The notes below the pieces were generated by a model, which made no database searches, was not told where the DNA came from, and saw nothing but the letters and a program-made list of their open reading frames with translations. Both the position numbers and the translations under genes were made by a program. This document shows, one piece after another, positions 11,273 to 20,517 of a DNA stretch of 64,000 bases (positions within the stretch are counted from its first letter, which is position 1; the number at the start of each line of letters is the position of its first letter). The stretch is from Thioclava sp. GXIMD2076 (GTDB lineage Bacteria > Pseudomonadota > Alphaproteobacteria > Rhodobacterales > Rhodobacteraceae), in NCBI RefSeq assembly GCF_037949795.1, contig NZ_CP149932.1, positions 1,043,001-1,107,000 of the forward strand, in the 5' to 3' direction.

Positions 11273-11304
11273 AAGCGCGGTAGGCCAGATGGTCTGCCGC
11301 GCTT
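11273..11304 (+). terminator. Likely terminator between the L,D-transpeptidase gene and panB
   Basis: A hairpin with stem AAGCGCGG / CCGCGCTT, extended by a weaker inner stem, followed by TGGTTTG rather than a pure T-run. It lies 37 nt after the stop codon. Confidence 0.5.
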
Positions 11305-11411
11305 TGGTTTGCGCGGGCAGAGTTGTCCTCTTTTCTTTGCAATTGCGCAACTTGGGGGCTATTGCTCTGGCACCTGCGCCAAAGGATGCGCAGGGCAAAG
11401 GAGGATCGCCC

Positions 11412-12236
11412 ATGAGCGCCGCTGCAAAGATCTCGCGCAAGATGCCAAGCGATATCGCTGCAATGAAGGGCAAAAGCCCTATCGTTTGTCTGACAGCCTA
11501 TACCACGCCGATGGCCCGTATCATGGATCCGCATTGCGATCTGGTGCTGGTTGGCGATAGCCTCGGCATGGTGGTGCACGGGCTCGAGAGCACTCTGGGC
11601 GTGACCATGGAGATGATGATCCTGCATGGGCAGGCCGTGATGCGCGGGTCCGATGCGGCCTGTGTCGTGGTCGATATGCCCTTCGGATCCTATGAGGAAA
11701 GCCCCGCGCAGGCCTTCCGCAACGCGGCCCGTATCCTTGCCGAGACCGGCGCACAGGCGGTGAAACTGGAAGGCGGCGTGCATATGGCCGAAACGATCGG
11801 CTTCCTCGTGGCGCGCGGCGTTCCGGTGGTGGCCCATATCGGGCTGACGCCGCAATCGGTGAATGTGTTTGGTGGCTACAAGGTGCAGGGGCGCGGAGAT
11901 GCCGGCACGCGGCTGATGGCCGATGCGAAGGCCGTTGCAGAGGCAGGGGCCTTTGCCGTCACGCTCGAAAAAGTGCCGCAGGGGCTGTCCGAGCGGATCA
12001 CCCGGGAAATCGCCGTGCCGACGATCGGGATCGGTGCCAGCGTGAACTGCGACGGGCAGGTTCTGGTGGTGGATGACATGCTGGGCCTCTTCACCGCGTT
12101 CAAGCCGAAATTCGTCAAACGCTATGCGCAACTGGGCGATGATGCGGGCCAAGCCGTGGCTGCCTATGCGGCAGAGGTGCGCGCGCGCCAGTTTCCCGCA
12201 CCCGAACATATGTTTGCCGATGAGGTGAAGAAATGA
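11412..12236 (+). CDS. panB: 3-methyl-2-oxobutanoate hydroxymethyltransferase PanB
   Basis: PanB adds a hydroxymethyl group from methylenetetrahydrofolate to alpha-ketoisovalerate, the first committed step of pantothenate and CoA synthesis. The 274-residue barrel protein shows [15 protein letters not shown], the metal/substrate motif [17 protein letters not shown] and [10 protein letters not shown]. The start follows an AAGGAGG site by 8 nt. The open frame extends 123 nt further upstream but without homology. Its stop overlaps the panC start (ATGA), so the two are co-translated. Confidence 0.97.
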   Translation: MSAAAKISRKMPSDIAAMKGKSPIVCLTAYTTPMARIMDPHCDLVLVGDSLGMVVHGLESTLGVTMEMMILHGQAVMRGSDAACVVVDMPFGSYEESPAQAFRNAARILAETGAQAVKLEGGVHMAETIGFLVARGVPVVAHIGLTPQSVNVFGGYKVQGRGDAGTRLMADAKAVAEAGAFAVTLEKVPQGLSERITREIAVPTIGIGASVNCDGQVLVVDDMLGLFTAFKPKFVKRYAQLGDDAGQAVAAYAAEVRARQFPAPEHMFADEVKK

Positions 12237-13072
12237 CGCTGGTCATCCGTAACTCCACGGAATTACAGGAGAAAGTGGCCGCGTGGAAGCGCTCGGGGAT
12301 GCTGGTTGGCGTGGTGCCTACCATGGGTGCGCTGCATGATGGCCATCTGAGCCTTGTGAAAACCGCACGGGCGCAGTCGGACCGTGTGATCGTGACGATT
12401 TTCGTGAACCCGATGCAGTTCAACAATACCGACGATCTGGCAAAATATCCCCGCCATGAGGAGCGCGATCTGGCGCTTCTGGAGGCGGCAGGGGTCGATG
12501 TGCTCTTTGCGCCTGATGTGACCGAGGTCTATCCGGACGGGTTTGCCACGACCGTTTCTGTCAGCGGTGTGACCGCTCCGATGGAGGGCGAGCATCGTCC
12601 GGGCCATTTCGACGGAATGGCCACGGTGGTGGCCAAGCTGTTCGGAATGACACAGGCAGGGTCTGCCTTCTTCGGCGAGAAGGACTGGCAACAATTGCAG
12701 GTGGTCAAACGCATGGTGCGCGATCTCAATCTGCCGATCAACGTTGTGGGCTGTCCGACCATCCGCGAGGAGGACGGGCTCGCGATGTCCTCGCGCAATG
12801 TCCGCCTGAGCGCCGAGGAACGCGCGCTTGCCCCAGAGTTGCACCGGATATTGCAGGAGGTTGCTGCCAAACTACGCGCGGGACATGCCGTGGAAAGCGC
12901 GCTCGCCGAAGCGCGCGCCGAACTCGCCGCGAAAGGTTTCGGTGCGGTAGATTATCTTGATTTCCGGTCGGGCGAGAGCCTTGCGCCGCTTGAGGCATTT
13001 GCCGAGAACGGGCGGCTGCTGGTGGCTCTGTCGCTTGGTCAGGTGCGCATGATCGACAATATCGCCGTGTAA
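12233..13072 (+). CDS. panC: Pantoate--beta-alanine ligase PanC
   Basis: PanC joins pantoate and beta-alanine with ATP to make pantothenate. The 279-residue protein has the nucleotidyltransferase signature [15 protein letters not shown] near residue 29, the FVNPMQFN segment, [16 protein letters not shown] motif ([13 protein letters not shown]) and the KMSKS-like [10 protein letters not shown] loop. It is directly coupled to panB by a 4-nt overlap. Confidence 0.97.
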   Translation: MTLVIRNSTELQEKVAAWKRSGMLVGVVPTMGALHDGHLSLVKTARAQSDRVIVTIFVNPMQFNNTDDLAKYPRHEERDLALLEAAGVDVLFAPDVTEVYPDGFATTVSVSGVTAPMEGEHRPGHFDGMATVVAKLFGMTQAGSAFFGEKDWQQLQVVKRMVRDLNLPINVVGCPTIREEDGLAMSSRNVRLSAEERALAPELHRILQEVAAKLRAGHAVESALAEARAELAAKGFGAVDYLDFRSGESLAPLEAFAENGRLLVALSLGQVRMIDNIAV

Positions 13073-13088
13073 CCCGAGGAATGACCTG

Positions 13089-13397
13089 ATGAATTTCTTT
13101 CTGATTTTCGGCCTGATCCTGTGCATCGCGATGGGCGGCTGGCTGTCCAAACGTCCCTTTGCCACGCTTTTGATGCTGGTGCCGCTGGCTACGCTGGTGC
13201 CGGTCTTCTACGGGGCAGGGACCCTGTGTGGCGCGGGCTTTCCGCTGCATCTGGCCGACCCTACCTATATGTGCAAGAACAACCATAGCGCAGCGCAGAC
13301 CTTTGCGGGTGCCTATGTGGTCGCGCTGATCCCCGTGCTCCTGTCGGGGCTGGTCCTGCGGGCCCTCAAGCTGTGGCGCGGTTCGCGCGCGTCCTGA
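13089..13397 (+). CDS. Small membrane protein of unknown function
   Basis: A 102-residue protein with three hydrophobic stretches (about 1-17, 25-42 and 75-95), so it is likely an inner-membrane protein. Four cysteines lie at about 13, 47, 62 and nearby, in the part between helices 2 and 3. The ATG is 17 nt after the panC stop, behind a GAGGAATGACCTG site, so it is probably transcribed with panBC. I do not recognise the family, and a link to pantothenate is only positional. Confidence 0.65.
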   Translation: MNFFLIFGLILCIAMGGWLSKRPFATLLMLVPLATLVPVFYGAGTLCGAGFPLHLADPTYMCKNNHSAAQTFAGAYVVALIPVLLSGLVLRALKLWRGSRAS

Positions 13398-13501
13398 GGG
13401 GGGGCGCAGTTTACCCAAGTGATTGCTGGTGCTGGTCTCTATTCTGCCGGTGCGCGTGGTCATCTCTATCGTCTATCTGATGAACGACACATGAGGCTTT
13501 G

Positions 13502-14134
13502 ATGCGGTATTTCAAATGGGGCTTTTTCGCAGTGCTGGCGCTGCTGGGTTTCGCCTTCTTCCACTACACCCTGCCGCAGCACGATATCGTCCGCATCGTC
13601 GGCACCGAGAACCGCCGTATCGATTATGGCGAGCACTCGATCTTCTGGGCGTCACCCAGCCAGACCGCGCTGGCCGCAGGCAGCCGCGATGTGTTCTTCA
13701 TCCAAACCCAGCGCCCGAATGGCAGGCCGATGGTCTATCGTAACGAGGATACCGGCTGGCGCTGGCCGCCCTATTTCAAGTTTGACAGCTCGAACCTGCA
13801 GGCGGTGGCACAGGATCTGATCTCGACCAAGGCCGATCCGGTCTGGGTGTCGATCACCCATTACGGCTGGCGGAATGAATGGATCTCGATCTACCCGAAT
13901 GCGGTCGCAATCAAGGTCGTCTCGGGGCCGGATGCAACGATCATCCCGTGGGCGAACATCATCATCCTGGTTTTCCTCGTGGTCGTGATCCTGTTCCTGC
14001 GCGCGTTGTGGAAGCAGTTCCGCCGCCGTTCAATCGATCCGGTGCTGGAGGATATGGAGGAGGCCTGGGATGGTGTCGAGGATCGTGCCGAAGGGCTCTG
14101 GACGCGGCTGAGGCGGCGTCGGGGCGGGAAATAA
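13502..14134 (+). CDS. DUF1523 family membrane protein
   Basis: A 210-residue protein resembling the DUF1523 family of Rhodobacteraceae. One N-terminal membrane segment (about 6-23) is followed by a soluble domain with FHYTLPQHDIVRIVGTENRR and TGWRWPPYFKFDSS. A second membrane segment lies at about 147-165, with a basic/acidic tail. The function of the family is unknown. A TTG codon one position upstream was not preferred over the ATG. No strong ribosome binding site is visible. Confidence 0.78.
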   Translation: MRYFKWGFFAVLALLGFAFFHYTLPQHDIVRIVGTENRRIDYGEHSIFWASPSQTALAAGSRDVFFIQTQRPNGRPMVYRNEDTGWRWPPYFKFDSSNLQAVAQDLISTKADPVWVSITHYGWRNEWISIYPNAVAIKVVSGPDATIIPWANIIILVFLVVVILFLRALWKQFRRRSIDPVLEDMEEAWDGVEDRAEGLWTRLRRRRGGK

Positions 14135-14149
14135 CCCGCCCTTCCGGTC

Positions 14150-14533
14150 TCAGTTGCCGCGCATTGCCCCGCGCGACTGGCAGATCAGGTTGTGGGTCAG
14201 GGCGAGCAGGATGGCCGCAAGGCTTGCCGCGGTCACCGCGCCATCGGTATGGCGCGTCAAGGCCTCGGCCCAGACCAGCTTGGTCGTCAGCGCCGCGCAA
14301 ATGAACGTAGTGCGCCAGCAATCGGCTCGCAGCGGGGCGGCCACGGTCTCGCGCAAATTGGCGATAAAACCACGCAGGGCACAGGCGGCCGCGGTGGACA
14401 GCAGCACCAGTTCCGGCGGCGTCAACTGGCCGGCGCCGCGTGCGGCCTGAAAGATGATCATGGCGAAAATGGCGGTGAACAGGCCGAGCGCGAGTTCACG
14501 GGCTTGGGGAATATAGGGCATTTTTCTGCTCAT
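14150..14533 (-). CDS. Hypothetical membrane protein
   Basis: A 127-residue protein with hydrophobic stretches at about 14-32, 40-55 and 98-112, so it is probably membrane embedded. Its four cysteines are scattered. It is convergent with the DUF1523 gene, with 15 nt between the stops. I recognise no domain. Codon use looks like that of the neighbouring genes, which supports a real gene. Confidence 0.55.
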   Translation of the reverse strand: MSRKMPYIPQARELALGLFTAIFAMIIFQAARGAGQLTPPELVLLSTAAACALRGFIANLRETVAAPLRADCWRTTFICAALTTKLVWAEALTRHTDGAVTAASLAAILLALTHNLICQSRGAMRGN

Positions 14534-14683
14534 ATGGGGCTGTGGTCCCAGTTGAATAGCAGAAAAGGGTTTTCAAATAAACAATACCAACTGGCTCGAA
14601 CGATCACAAAGTCCAGAACTTTCTTTCTACGACGTTGCGGACATAATCTGATATGATGGTGCCGTTAACGGTATGGCGGGTAG

Positions 14684-15052
14684 ATGAAAGACGATTCGGC
14701 ATTGGGAACAGAAAGTGTCGCAGAACAGATGCCCGACAGGCTTCTGGCCTATGCTCTGGATGCGTTGCTGACCCGTGAAGCCGGATGGGTCGGGCTGGTG
14801 CCCGAACTCGCGCAGCTGGGCCCAGAAGCGGACCCGACCGATATCGCGATCGCCCTGACTCGTGCCGCCACCGAAATCGAGCAGAGTTTTGTCCCGAGTA
14901 GCCCCTCGATGGATGCAGCGCGCCATGGCTACAAGCTGGCAGCGCTTCTGCTTTTGGAGATGAAGGCATTGGCCCTCCAAGGGATACCTGTTGTCACCTG
15001 CGCAGAGCTCCTGGCGATTTGGCGCGAGACCCCGTTTCTGGATCCCGCCTGA
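14684..15052 (+). CDS. Hypothetical protein, 122 residues
   Basis: A predicted soluble, mostly helical and mildly acidic protein with no recognised domain. It begins MKDDSALGTESVAEQMPDRL. A possible promoter-like TATGAT lies 32 nt upstream. The ribosome binding site is weak (GGCGGG). The gene has its own hairpin terminator directly after the stop, convergent with grxD, which supports it as a real transcription unit. Function unknown. Confidence 0.55.
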   Translation: MKDDSALGTESVAEQMPDRLLAYALDALLTREAGWVGLVPELAQLGPEADPTDIAIALTRAATEIEQSFVPSSPSMDAARHGYKLAALLLLEMKALALQGIPVVTCAELLAIWRETPFLDPA

Positions 15053-15060
15053 CACGAAAA

Positions 15061-15083
15061 AGCCCCGCGGGACAGGCGGGGCT
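15061..15083 (+). terminator. Bidirectional terminator between the 122-residue gene and grxD
   Basis: The hairpin AGCCCCGC / GCGGGGCT is preceded by five A and followed by CTCTCTTAT. It can work for both convergent genes. Confidence 0.7.
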
Positions 15084-15105
15084 CTCTTATGATTTTGCTG
15101 CTGGA

Positions 15106-15465
15106 TCAGGCGTTTGCAGCGCGGATCTGGTCTGCTGCGTCCTTGTTATAGGCTATGCCTTTATCGGCGAAGAGCTGGTCCAGCTCGCCCGAGAGGGTCA
15201 TTTCGGTCACGATATCGCAGCCGCCGACAAATTCGCCTTTGACGTAAAGCTGCGGGATGGTCGGCCAGTCGGAGAAGTCCTTGATGCCTTGACGGATCTC
15301 GGCATCGGCGAGGACGTTGATGTCCTTATAGCTCACCCCCATGAAGTTCAGCACGCCAGCGACACGGCTGGAGAAACCGCATTGGGGCATTTCCTTGGTG
15401 CCTTTCATGAAAAGCACCACGTCGTTTTCGGTGACGTCTTTCTGGATCTGGTCTTGCGCGCTCAT
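15106..15465 (-). CDS. grxD: Monothiol glutaredoxin GrxD (CGFS type)
   Basis: A 119-residue CGFS glutaredoxin that carries and delivers [2Fe-2S] clusters rather than reducing disulfides. The active motif is PQCGFS with Cys at about 29. Family features are KGTKEMP, SDWPTIPQLYVKGEF with the cis-proline, and GGCDI. The start MSAQDQIQKD was chosen over a longer open frame by homology and by a GAAAGGACC site upstream. bolA lies just upstream on the same strand, the partner that forms a cluster-bridged complex with this glutaredoxin. Confidence 0.95.
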   Translation of the reverse strand: MSAQDQIQKDVTENDVVLFMKGTKEMPQCGFSSRVAGVLNFMGVSYKDINVLADAEIRQGIKDFSDWPTIPQLYVKGEFVGGCDIVTEMTLSGELDQLFADKGIAYNKDAADQIRAANA

Positions 15466-15635
15466 GGCGAAGGTCCTTTCTGGGGCGCTGCGGAGGGGCA
15501 GGCCATGTCTGAGTTTTGCCAAGGTTCTGGCATGGCGCCCATGGGGAGGGCGGTCCGGTCTAAGATTGCCGGTAGAATGCCATAAAACCCGTGTCCCGCG
15601 CCATCCATAAACCCGTGATGGCGCAAGGGATGCGA

Positions 15636-15878
15636 TCAGTCCGGCGCTTTGGTCGTCAGCGCCAGCGCATGCAGAGCGCCATTCGGGCCGTCCATCGCGC
15701 CCTTCAGGGCGGCATAGACGGCACGTTGCTGTTGCACACGGTTCTTGCCGCGGAAGGATTCGTCGATCACCTCGGCGGCCCAGTGGTTCCCGTCACCGGC
15801 AAGGTCGGTAATGGTGATCTGGGCCTCGGGGAACGACGCGCGGATCAGGTGTTCGATGTCCTGGGCTTCCATGGGCAT
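15636..15878 (-). CDS. bolA: BolA family protein
   Basis: An 80-residue BolA/IbaG-like protein with the conserved DGNHWAAEVIDESFRGKNRVQQQRAVYAAL pattern in short form: HW near residue 31, and the RVQQQRxVY helix. BolA proteins bind CGFS glutaredoxins in iron-sulfur trafficking. The ATG at 15878 has TAGGAG 10 nt upstream. A second in-frame ATG lies 6 nt later. A 170-nt gap with a GCGCCATC / GATGGCGC hairpin separates it from grxD downstream, so the two may be co-transcribed with some attenuation. Confidence 0.93.
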   Translation of the reverse strand: MPMEAQDIEHLIRASFPEAQITITDLAGDGNHWAAEVIDESFRGKNRVQQQRAVYAALKGAMDGPNGALHALALTTKAPD

Positions 15879-15950
15879 AAAATAGGCACTCCTACTGCTT
15901 CCCTTGTAAACTAAGCCTTGGGTTGGGCCGCTGCAAGGGGCATCCCCCAT

Positions 15951-16967
15951 TCAGCTTAGCGCGGATTTACCCTCGCGGTCGCGCAGCGAGGCGATCAGAT
16001 GCAGCACACCTGCCACCAGAAGGTTGCCCGCAATCAACCCGCACGCGCCATAGGCGGTCAGCTCGAAGGAATGCCCGACCGCCCCTGCCTCGCCCGCCAG
16101 CAGGAAGCACATATTGATATCGAGCCCCGGTGCAGCCGTCTTGGGATGGGCGCGGATCAGGCTGCCGATGGCGATGAAAATGATCGCGAGGATGTAGATC
16201 TGGGTGTGATCCAGCCCGAACTGGCTGATGATGAACCGGTAGAGGATGGCGGCGCAGACGCCCATGAAAACGCCGGGCACCAGCCAGCGGATGATCGGGC
16301 GCGGGTCGTTCATCGAACCGATCACCGCGCAGAAGACCGAGGTCGCAAGCCCAGCCGACATCACGGCAAAATGCGGGGCAAGACCGGTGGCGGTGGTGGT
16401 GAGCGTGCAGAGCCCGCCGACAAAGGCCATGCGCATCAGCATCTGGCGCGTCGAGTGGGGCACGGGGCGCGGTGGAACTGGCCCGTTGCGGCTCGGGGTG
16501 AAATACCACGAAACCAGCGTGATGGAGGCCACCCCGATCAGGGTGGACCACAACCGCTCGAGCGCCAGGGTGACGCCGTCTGCGCCCAGCCCGAGTGAGG
16601 GCATCACGATCACCCCGCAGCTGAAGGCCATGAGCGTGAAGCCGTAGCTATAGGTCGTGCCGATCCGATAGGCGATGCCGGTGCCTATGGCGACTGTCGC
16701 ACCGACGGCCAGCCCGATGGAGAGCGGGTTATGCAGATAGAGTAGGGTCAGAATGCCAATGGCCGCACCGGCGATCGTTCCCGCCACACGCAAGAGCCCG
16801 CGGATCAGCATATCCTCACGGACAGGTTGGGCGATGACGAAGACCGGCATTGCCGCCCAGTAGGTATTGTGAAAGCCCAGAAGCTCGGAGAGGCTCAGTG
16901 CGATCAGAGCGGCGATGAACAGTCTGAACGCTTTGGGAAGGACGCTATCTGCGGTGAGTTGGGGCAT
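15951..16967 (-). CDS. FUSC family / aromatic acid exporter-like membrane protein
   Basis: A 338-residue membrane protein with about ten hydrophobic segments in two similar halves. Each half begins with a TYWAAMPVFVIAQP- or GLATSVFCAVI-type segment. This resembles half-size FUSC/DUF2955 transporters, such as the membrane part of AaeB-like aromatic acid efflux pumps. There is no large soluble domain. It stands alone, upstream of bolA on the same strand with a 72-nt gap. The substrate cannot be told from the sequence. Confidence 0.8.
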   Translation of the reverse strand: MPQLTADSVLPKAFRLFIAALIALSLSELLGFHNTYWAAMPVFVIAQPVREDMLIRGLLRVAGTIAGAAIGILTLLYLHNPLSIGLAVGATVAIGTGIAYRIGTTYSYGFTLMAFSCGVIVMPSLGLGADGVTLALERLWSTLIGVASITLVSWYFTPSRNGPVPPRPVPHSTRQMLMRMAFVGGLCTLTTTATGLAPHFAVMSAGLATSVFCAVIGSMNDPRPIIRWLVPGVFMGVCAAILYRFIISQFGLDHTQIYILAIIFIAIGSLIRAHPKTAAPGLDINMCFLLAGEAGAVGHSFELTAYGACGLIAGNLLVAGVLHLIASLRDREGKSALS

Positions 16968-17100
16968 GGAAGATCAGTGCTTTGCTTGTGTTTAGGGCAT
17001 CATAGCGGTGGTGGGTGGCGGGCAAAAGGCAGGCATGGGTATTCGGCTGTGCGTTGGTGTCGCACCCTCGCCGATCTGGCGCGCAGAACTATGAACATGC

Positions 17101-17127
17101 AAAAGGCCGCCCGAAGGCGGCCTTTTT
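17101..17127 (-). terminator. Terminator of purL
   Basis: A perfect hairpin AAAAGGCCGCC-TTC-GGGCGGCCTTTT (minus-strand sense), ending in a T-run on both strands, 20 nt after the purL stop. Confidence 0.85.
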
Positions 17128-17146
17128 GTCAGCTCTGTTGTAAGGC

Positions 17147-19312
17147 TCAGCCGTTGATCGCTGCGGCAAAGGTGCTGCGATAGAGCTTGGCCAGATCGGC
17201 AAGCGGGGCTTTGTCGCCGCCGAAGCTGACCGTATCACCTCCAAAGCGGCCGACGCGGGCGATGGTCACGCCTGCGCTGGCAGCGGCGGCCTCAAGGGCG
17301 CTTGCGCCGGCTTCGGTCGCGGTGACCAGATAGCGCGCCTGATCCTCGCCGAAGAGCAGGCCGATCTCGGCGCTGTCCAGCGAGACGCCCAGAGCGGCAC
17401 TTTCGGCCATCTCGAAGGCTGCCAGAGCCACGCCACCATCCGAAAGGTCGGTCGCCGAGGTCAGCGATTTGCGGTTGGCGCGCAGGAAGGTGCCGTTTTT
17501 CAGCTCTTCGTCCAGATCGACTTCCGGTGCCTGACCGGCTTCGATACCAAAGGCCTCGAAGGCAAGCGCGGATTGGTCCAGATGGCCTTTGGTGGCTCCG
17601 ATCACCAGTGCGATATCGCCCTCCGACGGAAGACCCGCGATCAGCTCGTCCTCGAGGTTTTCCAAGAGCCCCACGGCGCAGATCGTCGGCGTCGGCAGGA
17701 TGCCCTGACCGTCGGTCTCGTTATAAAGCGAGACGTTGCCCGACACGATCGGCATGTCGAGCGCTTTCACGGCTGCGTCGATGCCTTTGATCGCGCCCAC
17801 GAACTGACCCATGATCTCGGGCTTCTCGGGGTTGCCGAAGTTGAGGTTGTCGGTGGTGGCCAAGGGGCGTGCGCCCACGGCACAGAGATTGCGGAAGTTT
17901 TCCGCGACCGCTTGTTTGCCACCCTCGAACGGATCGGCCTTGACATAGCGCGGGGTCACATCGGCGGTGAAGGCCACGGCTTTCGGTGTGCCATGGATGC
18001 GCACCACGCCTGCGCCCATGCCGGGGCGGCGGACGGTGTCGCCCATCACCTGCGTGTCATACTGCTCGAAGACCCAATCCTTGGCCGCGTAGTTCGGCGA
18101 GCCGATCAGCGCCTTGAGCGCATCCATTGCGCCGATTGCGGGCAGGGCGGCGGCCGGAGCAGGTTTCGGGGTCTCGACCCACGGACGGTCATATTCGGGC
18201 GCGGTCGAGGACAGTTTCGACAGCGGCAGATCGGCTTTGATCGCGCCGTTATGCTCGATCAGGAAGCGATCTTCGGCGATGGTCTCGCCCACGATGGCAA
18301 AGTCCAGATCCCATTTCTCGAAGATGGCGCGGGCCTCGGCCTCTTTCTCGGGCTTGAGCACCATGAGCATCCGCTCCTGGCTTTCCGAGAGCATCATCTC
18401 GTAGGCGGTCATATTGGTCTCGCGCTGGGGAACGTTTTCCAGCTTGAGGTGGATACCGAGGCCGCCCTTGTCGCCCATTTCCACAGCCGAGCAGGTGAGG
18501 CCGGCAGCCCCCATATCCTGAATCGAGATCACCGACCCCGACGCCATCAGCTCGAGGCAGGCTTCCATCAGGCATTTCTCGACGAAGGGGTCGCCGACTT
18601 GCACGGTCGGGCGCTTGTCCTCGATTGTGTCGTCGAATTCGGCGGAGGCCATGGTTGCGCCACCCACACCGTCACGGCCGGTCTTGGCGCCCAGATAGAC
18701 GACGGGCATGCCGATGCCGGATGCGGCCGAGTAGAAGATCTTGTCGGCATCCGCGAGACCCGCAGCAAAAGCGTTCACGAGGCAGTTGCCGTTATAGGAG
18801 GGGTGGAAGCGGACTTCGCCGCCCACATTCGGCACGCCAAAGCAGTTGCCATAGGAGCCCACGCCTTCGACCACGCCCTTGACGATATGGTTGGTCTTGG
18901 GGTGCGAGGGCATGCCAAACGACAGGCTGTCCATCGCGGCAATCGGGCGCGCACCCATGGTGAAGACATCGCGCAGGATGCCGCCCACGCCGGTCGCCGC
19001 GCCTTGGTGCGGCTCGATATAGGAGGGGTGATTGTGGCTTTCCATCTTGAAAACGATCGCCTGACCGTCGCCAATGTCCACAACGCCTGCATTCTCGCCC
19101 GGACCGCAGATGACCTGCGGGCCTTTGGTATGCAGTGTGCGCAGCCATTTCTTGGATGATTTATACGAGCAGTGCTCGTTCCACATGGCCGAGAAGATGC
19201 CAAGTTCTGTGAAGCTCGGTTCACGCCCGATAATTTCCAGAATACGCTCATATTCGTCGGGCGAGAGCCCGTGAGCGGCGATCAGGTCGGGGGTGAGTGC
19301 GGGTTCGGTCAT
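17147..19312 (-). CDS. purL: Phosphoribosylformylglycinamidine synthase subunit PurL
   Basis: The 721-residue small-type PurL, the ATP-dependent synthase subunit that works with PurQ and PurS in the fourth step of purine synthesis. Landmarks are [15 protein letters not shown] near residue 40, [14 protein letters not shown] with the nucleotide-binding glycine stretch [12 protein letters not shown], and [11 protein letters not shown] second AIR-synthase-like half ends in [15 protein letters not shown] and VGRFGGD. The start [10 protein letters not shown] follows a CGGAGAA site. It is a single gene on the minus strand with its own terminator. Confidence 0.97.
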   Translation of the reverse strand: MTEPALTPDLIAAHGLSPDEYERILEIIGREPSFTELGIFSAMWNEHCSYKSSKKWLRTLHTKGPQVICGPGENAGVVDIGDGQAIVFKMESHNHPSYIEPHQGAATGVGGILRDVFTMGARPIAAMDSLSFGMPSHPKTNHIVKGVVEGVGSYGNCFGVPNVGGEVRFHPSYNGNCLVNAFAAGLADADKIFYSAASGIGMPVVYLGAKTGRDGVGGATMASAEFDDTIEDKRPTVQVGDPFVEKCLMEACLELMASGSVISIQDMGAAGLTCSAVEMGDKGGLGIHLKLENVPQRETNMTAYEMMLSESQERMLMVLKPEKEAEARAIFEKWDLDFAIVGETIAEDRFLIEHNGAIKADLPLSKLSSTAPEYDRPWVETPKPAPAAALPAIGAMDALKALIGSPNYAAKDWVFEQYDTQVMGDTVRRPGMGAGVVRIHGTPKAVAFTADVTPRYVKADPFEGGKQAVAENFRNLCAVGARPLATTDNLNFGNPEKPEIMGQFVGAIKGIDAAVKALDMPIVSGNVSLYNETDGQGILPTPTICAVGLLENLEDELIAGLPSEGDIALVIGATKGHLDQSALAFEAFGIEAGQAPEVDLDEELKNGTFLRANRKSLTSATDLSDGGVALAAFEMAESAALGVSLDSAEIGLLFGEDQARYLVTATEAGASALEAAAASAGVTIARVGRFGGDTVSFGGDKAPLADLAKLYRSTFAAAING

Positions 19313-19429
19313 AAATGTTCTCCGGCGGGCGCATCGGTTGCGCATGCATTAGAACATTGAGCGGCTTGGGGGAAGGCCTCTTCTGCCGCAAGTGCCGCCC
19401 GAAATGCGGTGTTCGGGGACGAAATACGA

Positions 19430-19457
19430 AAAGAGCCAGCGCGTGGCTGGCTCTTTC
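19430..19457 (-). terminator. Terminator of the PRC-like gene
   Basis: A hairpin AAAGAGCCAGC / GCTGGCTCTTT with T-runs on both sides, 20 nt after the stop codon at 19478. Confidence 0.8.
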
Positions 19458-19477
19458 TAGGGATGAGTCTGCCGAAA

Positions 19478-20104
19478 TCAGGCGTCCTGTTGCTCTTCAA
19501 GCGAGCTGAGGAGACCGGTAAGGGTCCATGGCAGGGTCACGATGCCATCCTCGAGATCCGACGAGGGAACGGTGACTTTGAACATCGAAACAGGCGTATC
19601 AAGCTTGTCCGAGATGCGAATGTAGACGGTGTCGCTTGCGTCGCCTTTTTCAACGCGCTCGATCTGGCCGATATTCTCGCCATCGCTCGACATGGCCGAC
19701 CCCATGTCCATCGCGGCGGTCTTGCTCTCGGCGATACCGAGGCCGTTCTTGTATTCATACTCGGCAGGCACCGAGGCTTCGGTGTTGTTGTCTTCCATGG
19801 TGCCCATGGTGCCTGCATTGGCCGTCGTTACACCGGAATTGGCTTCGGTTTTGATCTCGGCCAGACCCTTGCGACCATCGGGACCACCGGTCTGGTTGAT
19901 GCTCGCGGTCGCGGCTGCGGCGGCATCTGCCGAGGTCGAGCCGTCTTGCATTTCGACGATACCCATTTTATAGTCGATCAAGCCTGCAGGGCTATCGGCC
20001 TGCGTATCTGCAGCATCCGGCGCGGACTGGGCGAATGCGCCCATCGGCAATGCCATAGTTGCGGTCAGAATGGTGCCGGTCAGGAATTTGTTAGTGGTTT
20101 TCAT
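19478..20104 (-). CDS. Periplasmic PRC-barrel-like protein
   Basis: A 208-residue exported protein with the signal peptide MKTTNKFLTGTILTATMA, ending near FAQ. The mature part is acidic and rich in A, T, D and M. The C-terminal 70 residues (SSDGENIGQIERV, then VPSSDLEDG) resemble a PRC-barrel in size and pattern, but the match is loose. No membrane anchor is seen. A GGAAC-N18-GTT element 56-81 nt upstream of the ATG suggests control by an alternative (ECF-like) sigma factor. Function unknown; a cell-envelope stress protein is only a guess. Confidence 0.65.
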   Translation of the reverse strand: MKTTNKFLTGTILTATMALPMGAFAQSAPDAADTQADSPAGLIDYKMGIVEMQDGSTSADAAAAATASINQTGGPDGRKGLAEIKTEANSGVTTANAGTMGTMEDNNTEASVPAEYEYKNGLGIAESKTAAMDMGSAMSSDGENIGQIERVEKGDASDTVYIRISDKLDTPVSMFKVTVPSSDLEDGIVTLPWTLTGLLSSLEEQQDA

Positions 20105-20159
20105 AGCGTGGCTCCTATCGGAAGTCGTGTTTTTCAACCGTTGCGGTTCATGGCTAATC

Positions 20160-20185
20160 AACTTAGAGAGCCGCCTGATAGTTCC
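20160..20185 (-). promoter_or_regulatory. Possible ECF/stress-type promoter of the PRC-like gene
   Basis: The minus strand reads GGAAC, an 18-nt spacer, then GTT, about 56 nt before the ATG at 20104. The pattern resembles GGAAC/GTT promoters of general-stress ECF factors in Alphaproteobacteria, although the spacer is at the long end. Sequence pattern only. Confidence 0.3.
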
Positions 20186-20311
20186 GGAAAATCCGTGATT
20201 TTTTGCCAGTCGCCTGACGTGACGGCGCTAACCCTTTGACGCAGTGTCGGTTTTTTCAGGCTGGTTAGCCCTCTGGACTCTGGCATATTCCATAGTCTGG
20301 AATTTTGGCCC

Positions 20312-20400
20312 AAAAAAAAGGCCGAGCAGAGCTCGGCCATAGTCCAACAGGGAGGTAGAAGCTGATGAGCGTTTCCGCAAATCATCTGCTTCTGCGCCTC
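20312..20400 (-). ncRNA. Candidate trans-acting small RNA
   Basis: The minus strand here folds like a classic bacterial sRNA of about 85-90 nt. First comes a stem-loop at 20358-20392: GAAGC and GATGA pair with TCATC and GCTTC across an A-A mismatch, and inside sits a GCG-GAAA-CGC tip. Next is an unpaired stretch, 20340-20357, that holds CTACCTCCCTG, which can pair with Shine-Dalgarno sites. Last is a terminator hairpin GGCCGAG-CTCTG-CTCGGCC (20320-20338) followed by eight T (20312-20319). Upstream, TTGAAC (20423-20428) and CATATT (20402-20407) resemble a sigma-32-like promoter. No ORF is found here. It lies 120 nt after the LysR gene on the same strand, so a processed 3'UTR product is also possible. 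Confidence 0.55.
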
Positions 20401-20517
20401 AAATATGTGCAGTTTATAAACCGTTCAAGGGATTTCTGAGAAAGTTTTTGCAGAGCCGCTATGCGCCCAAGGCATGTGTCGGCGAGAGCGCCTGAACATG
20501 TGCTTTATTTCAGCAGT

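Noticed and set aside
17573..19159. 528-residue open frame on the plus strand opposite purL
   Set aside because: It is the antisense shadow of purL in GC-rich DNA, with His/Gly/Arg-rich composition and no ribosome binding site. purL itself matches its family over the full length.
20158..20385. 75-residue minus-strand frame MICGNAHQLLPP
   Set aside because: It overlaps the candidate sRNA and its terminator hairpin, lacks a ribosome binding site and has no protein-like pattern.
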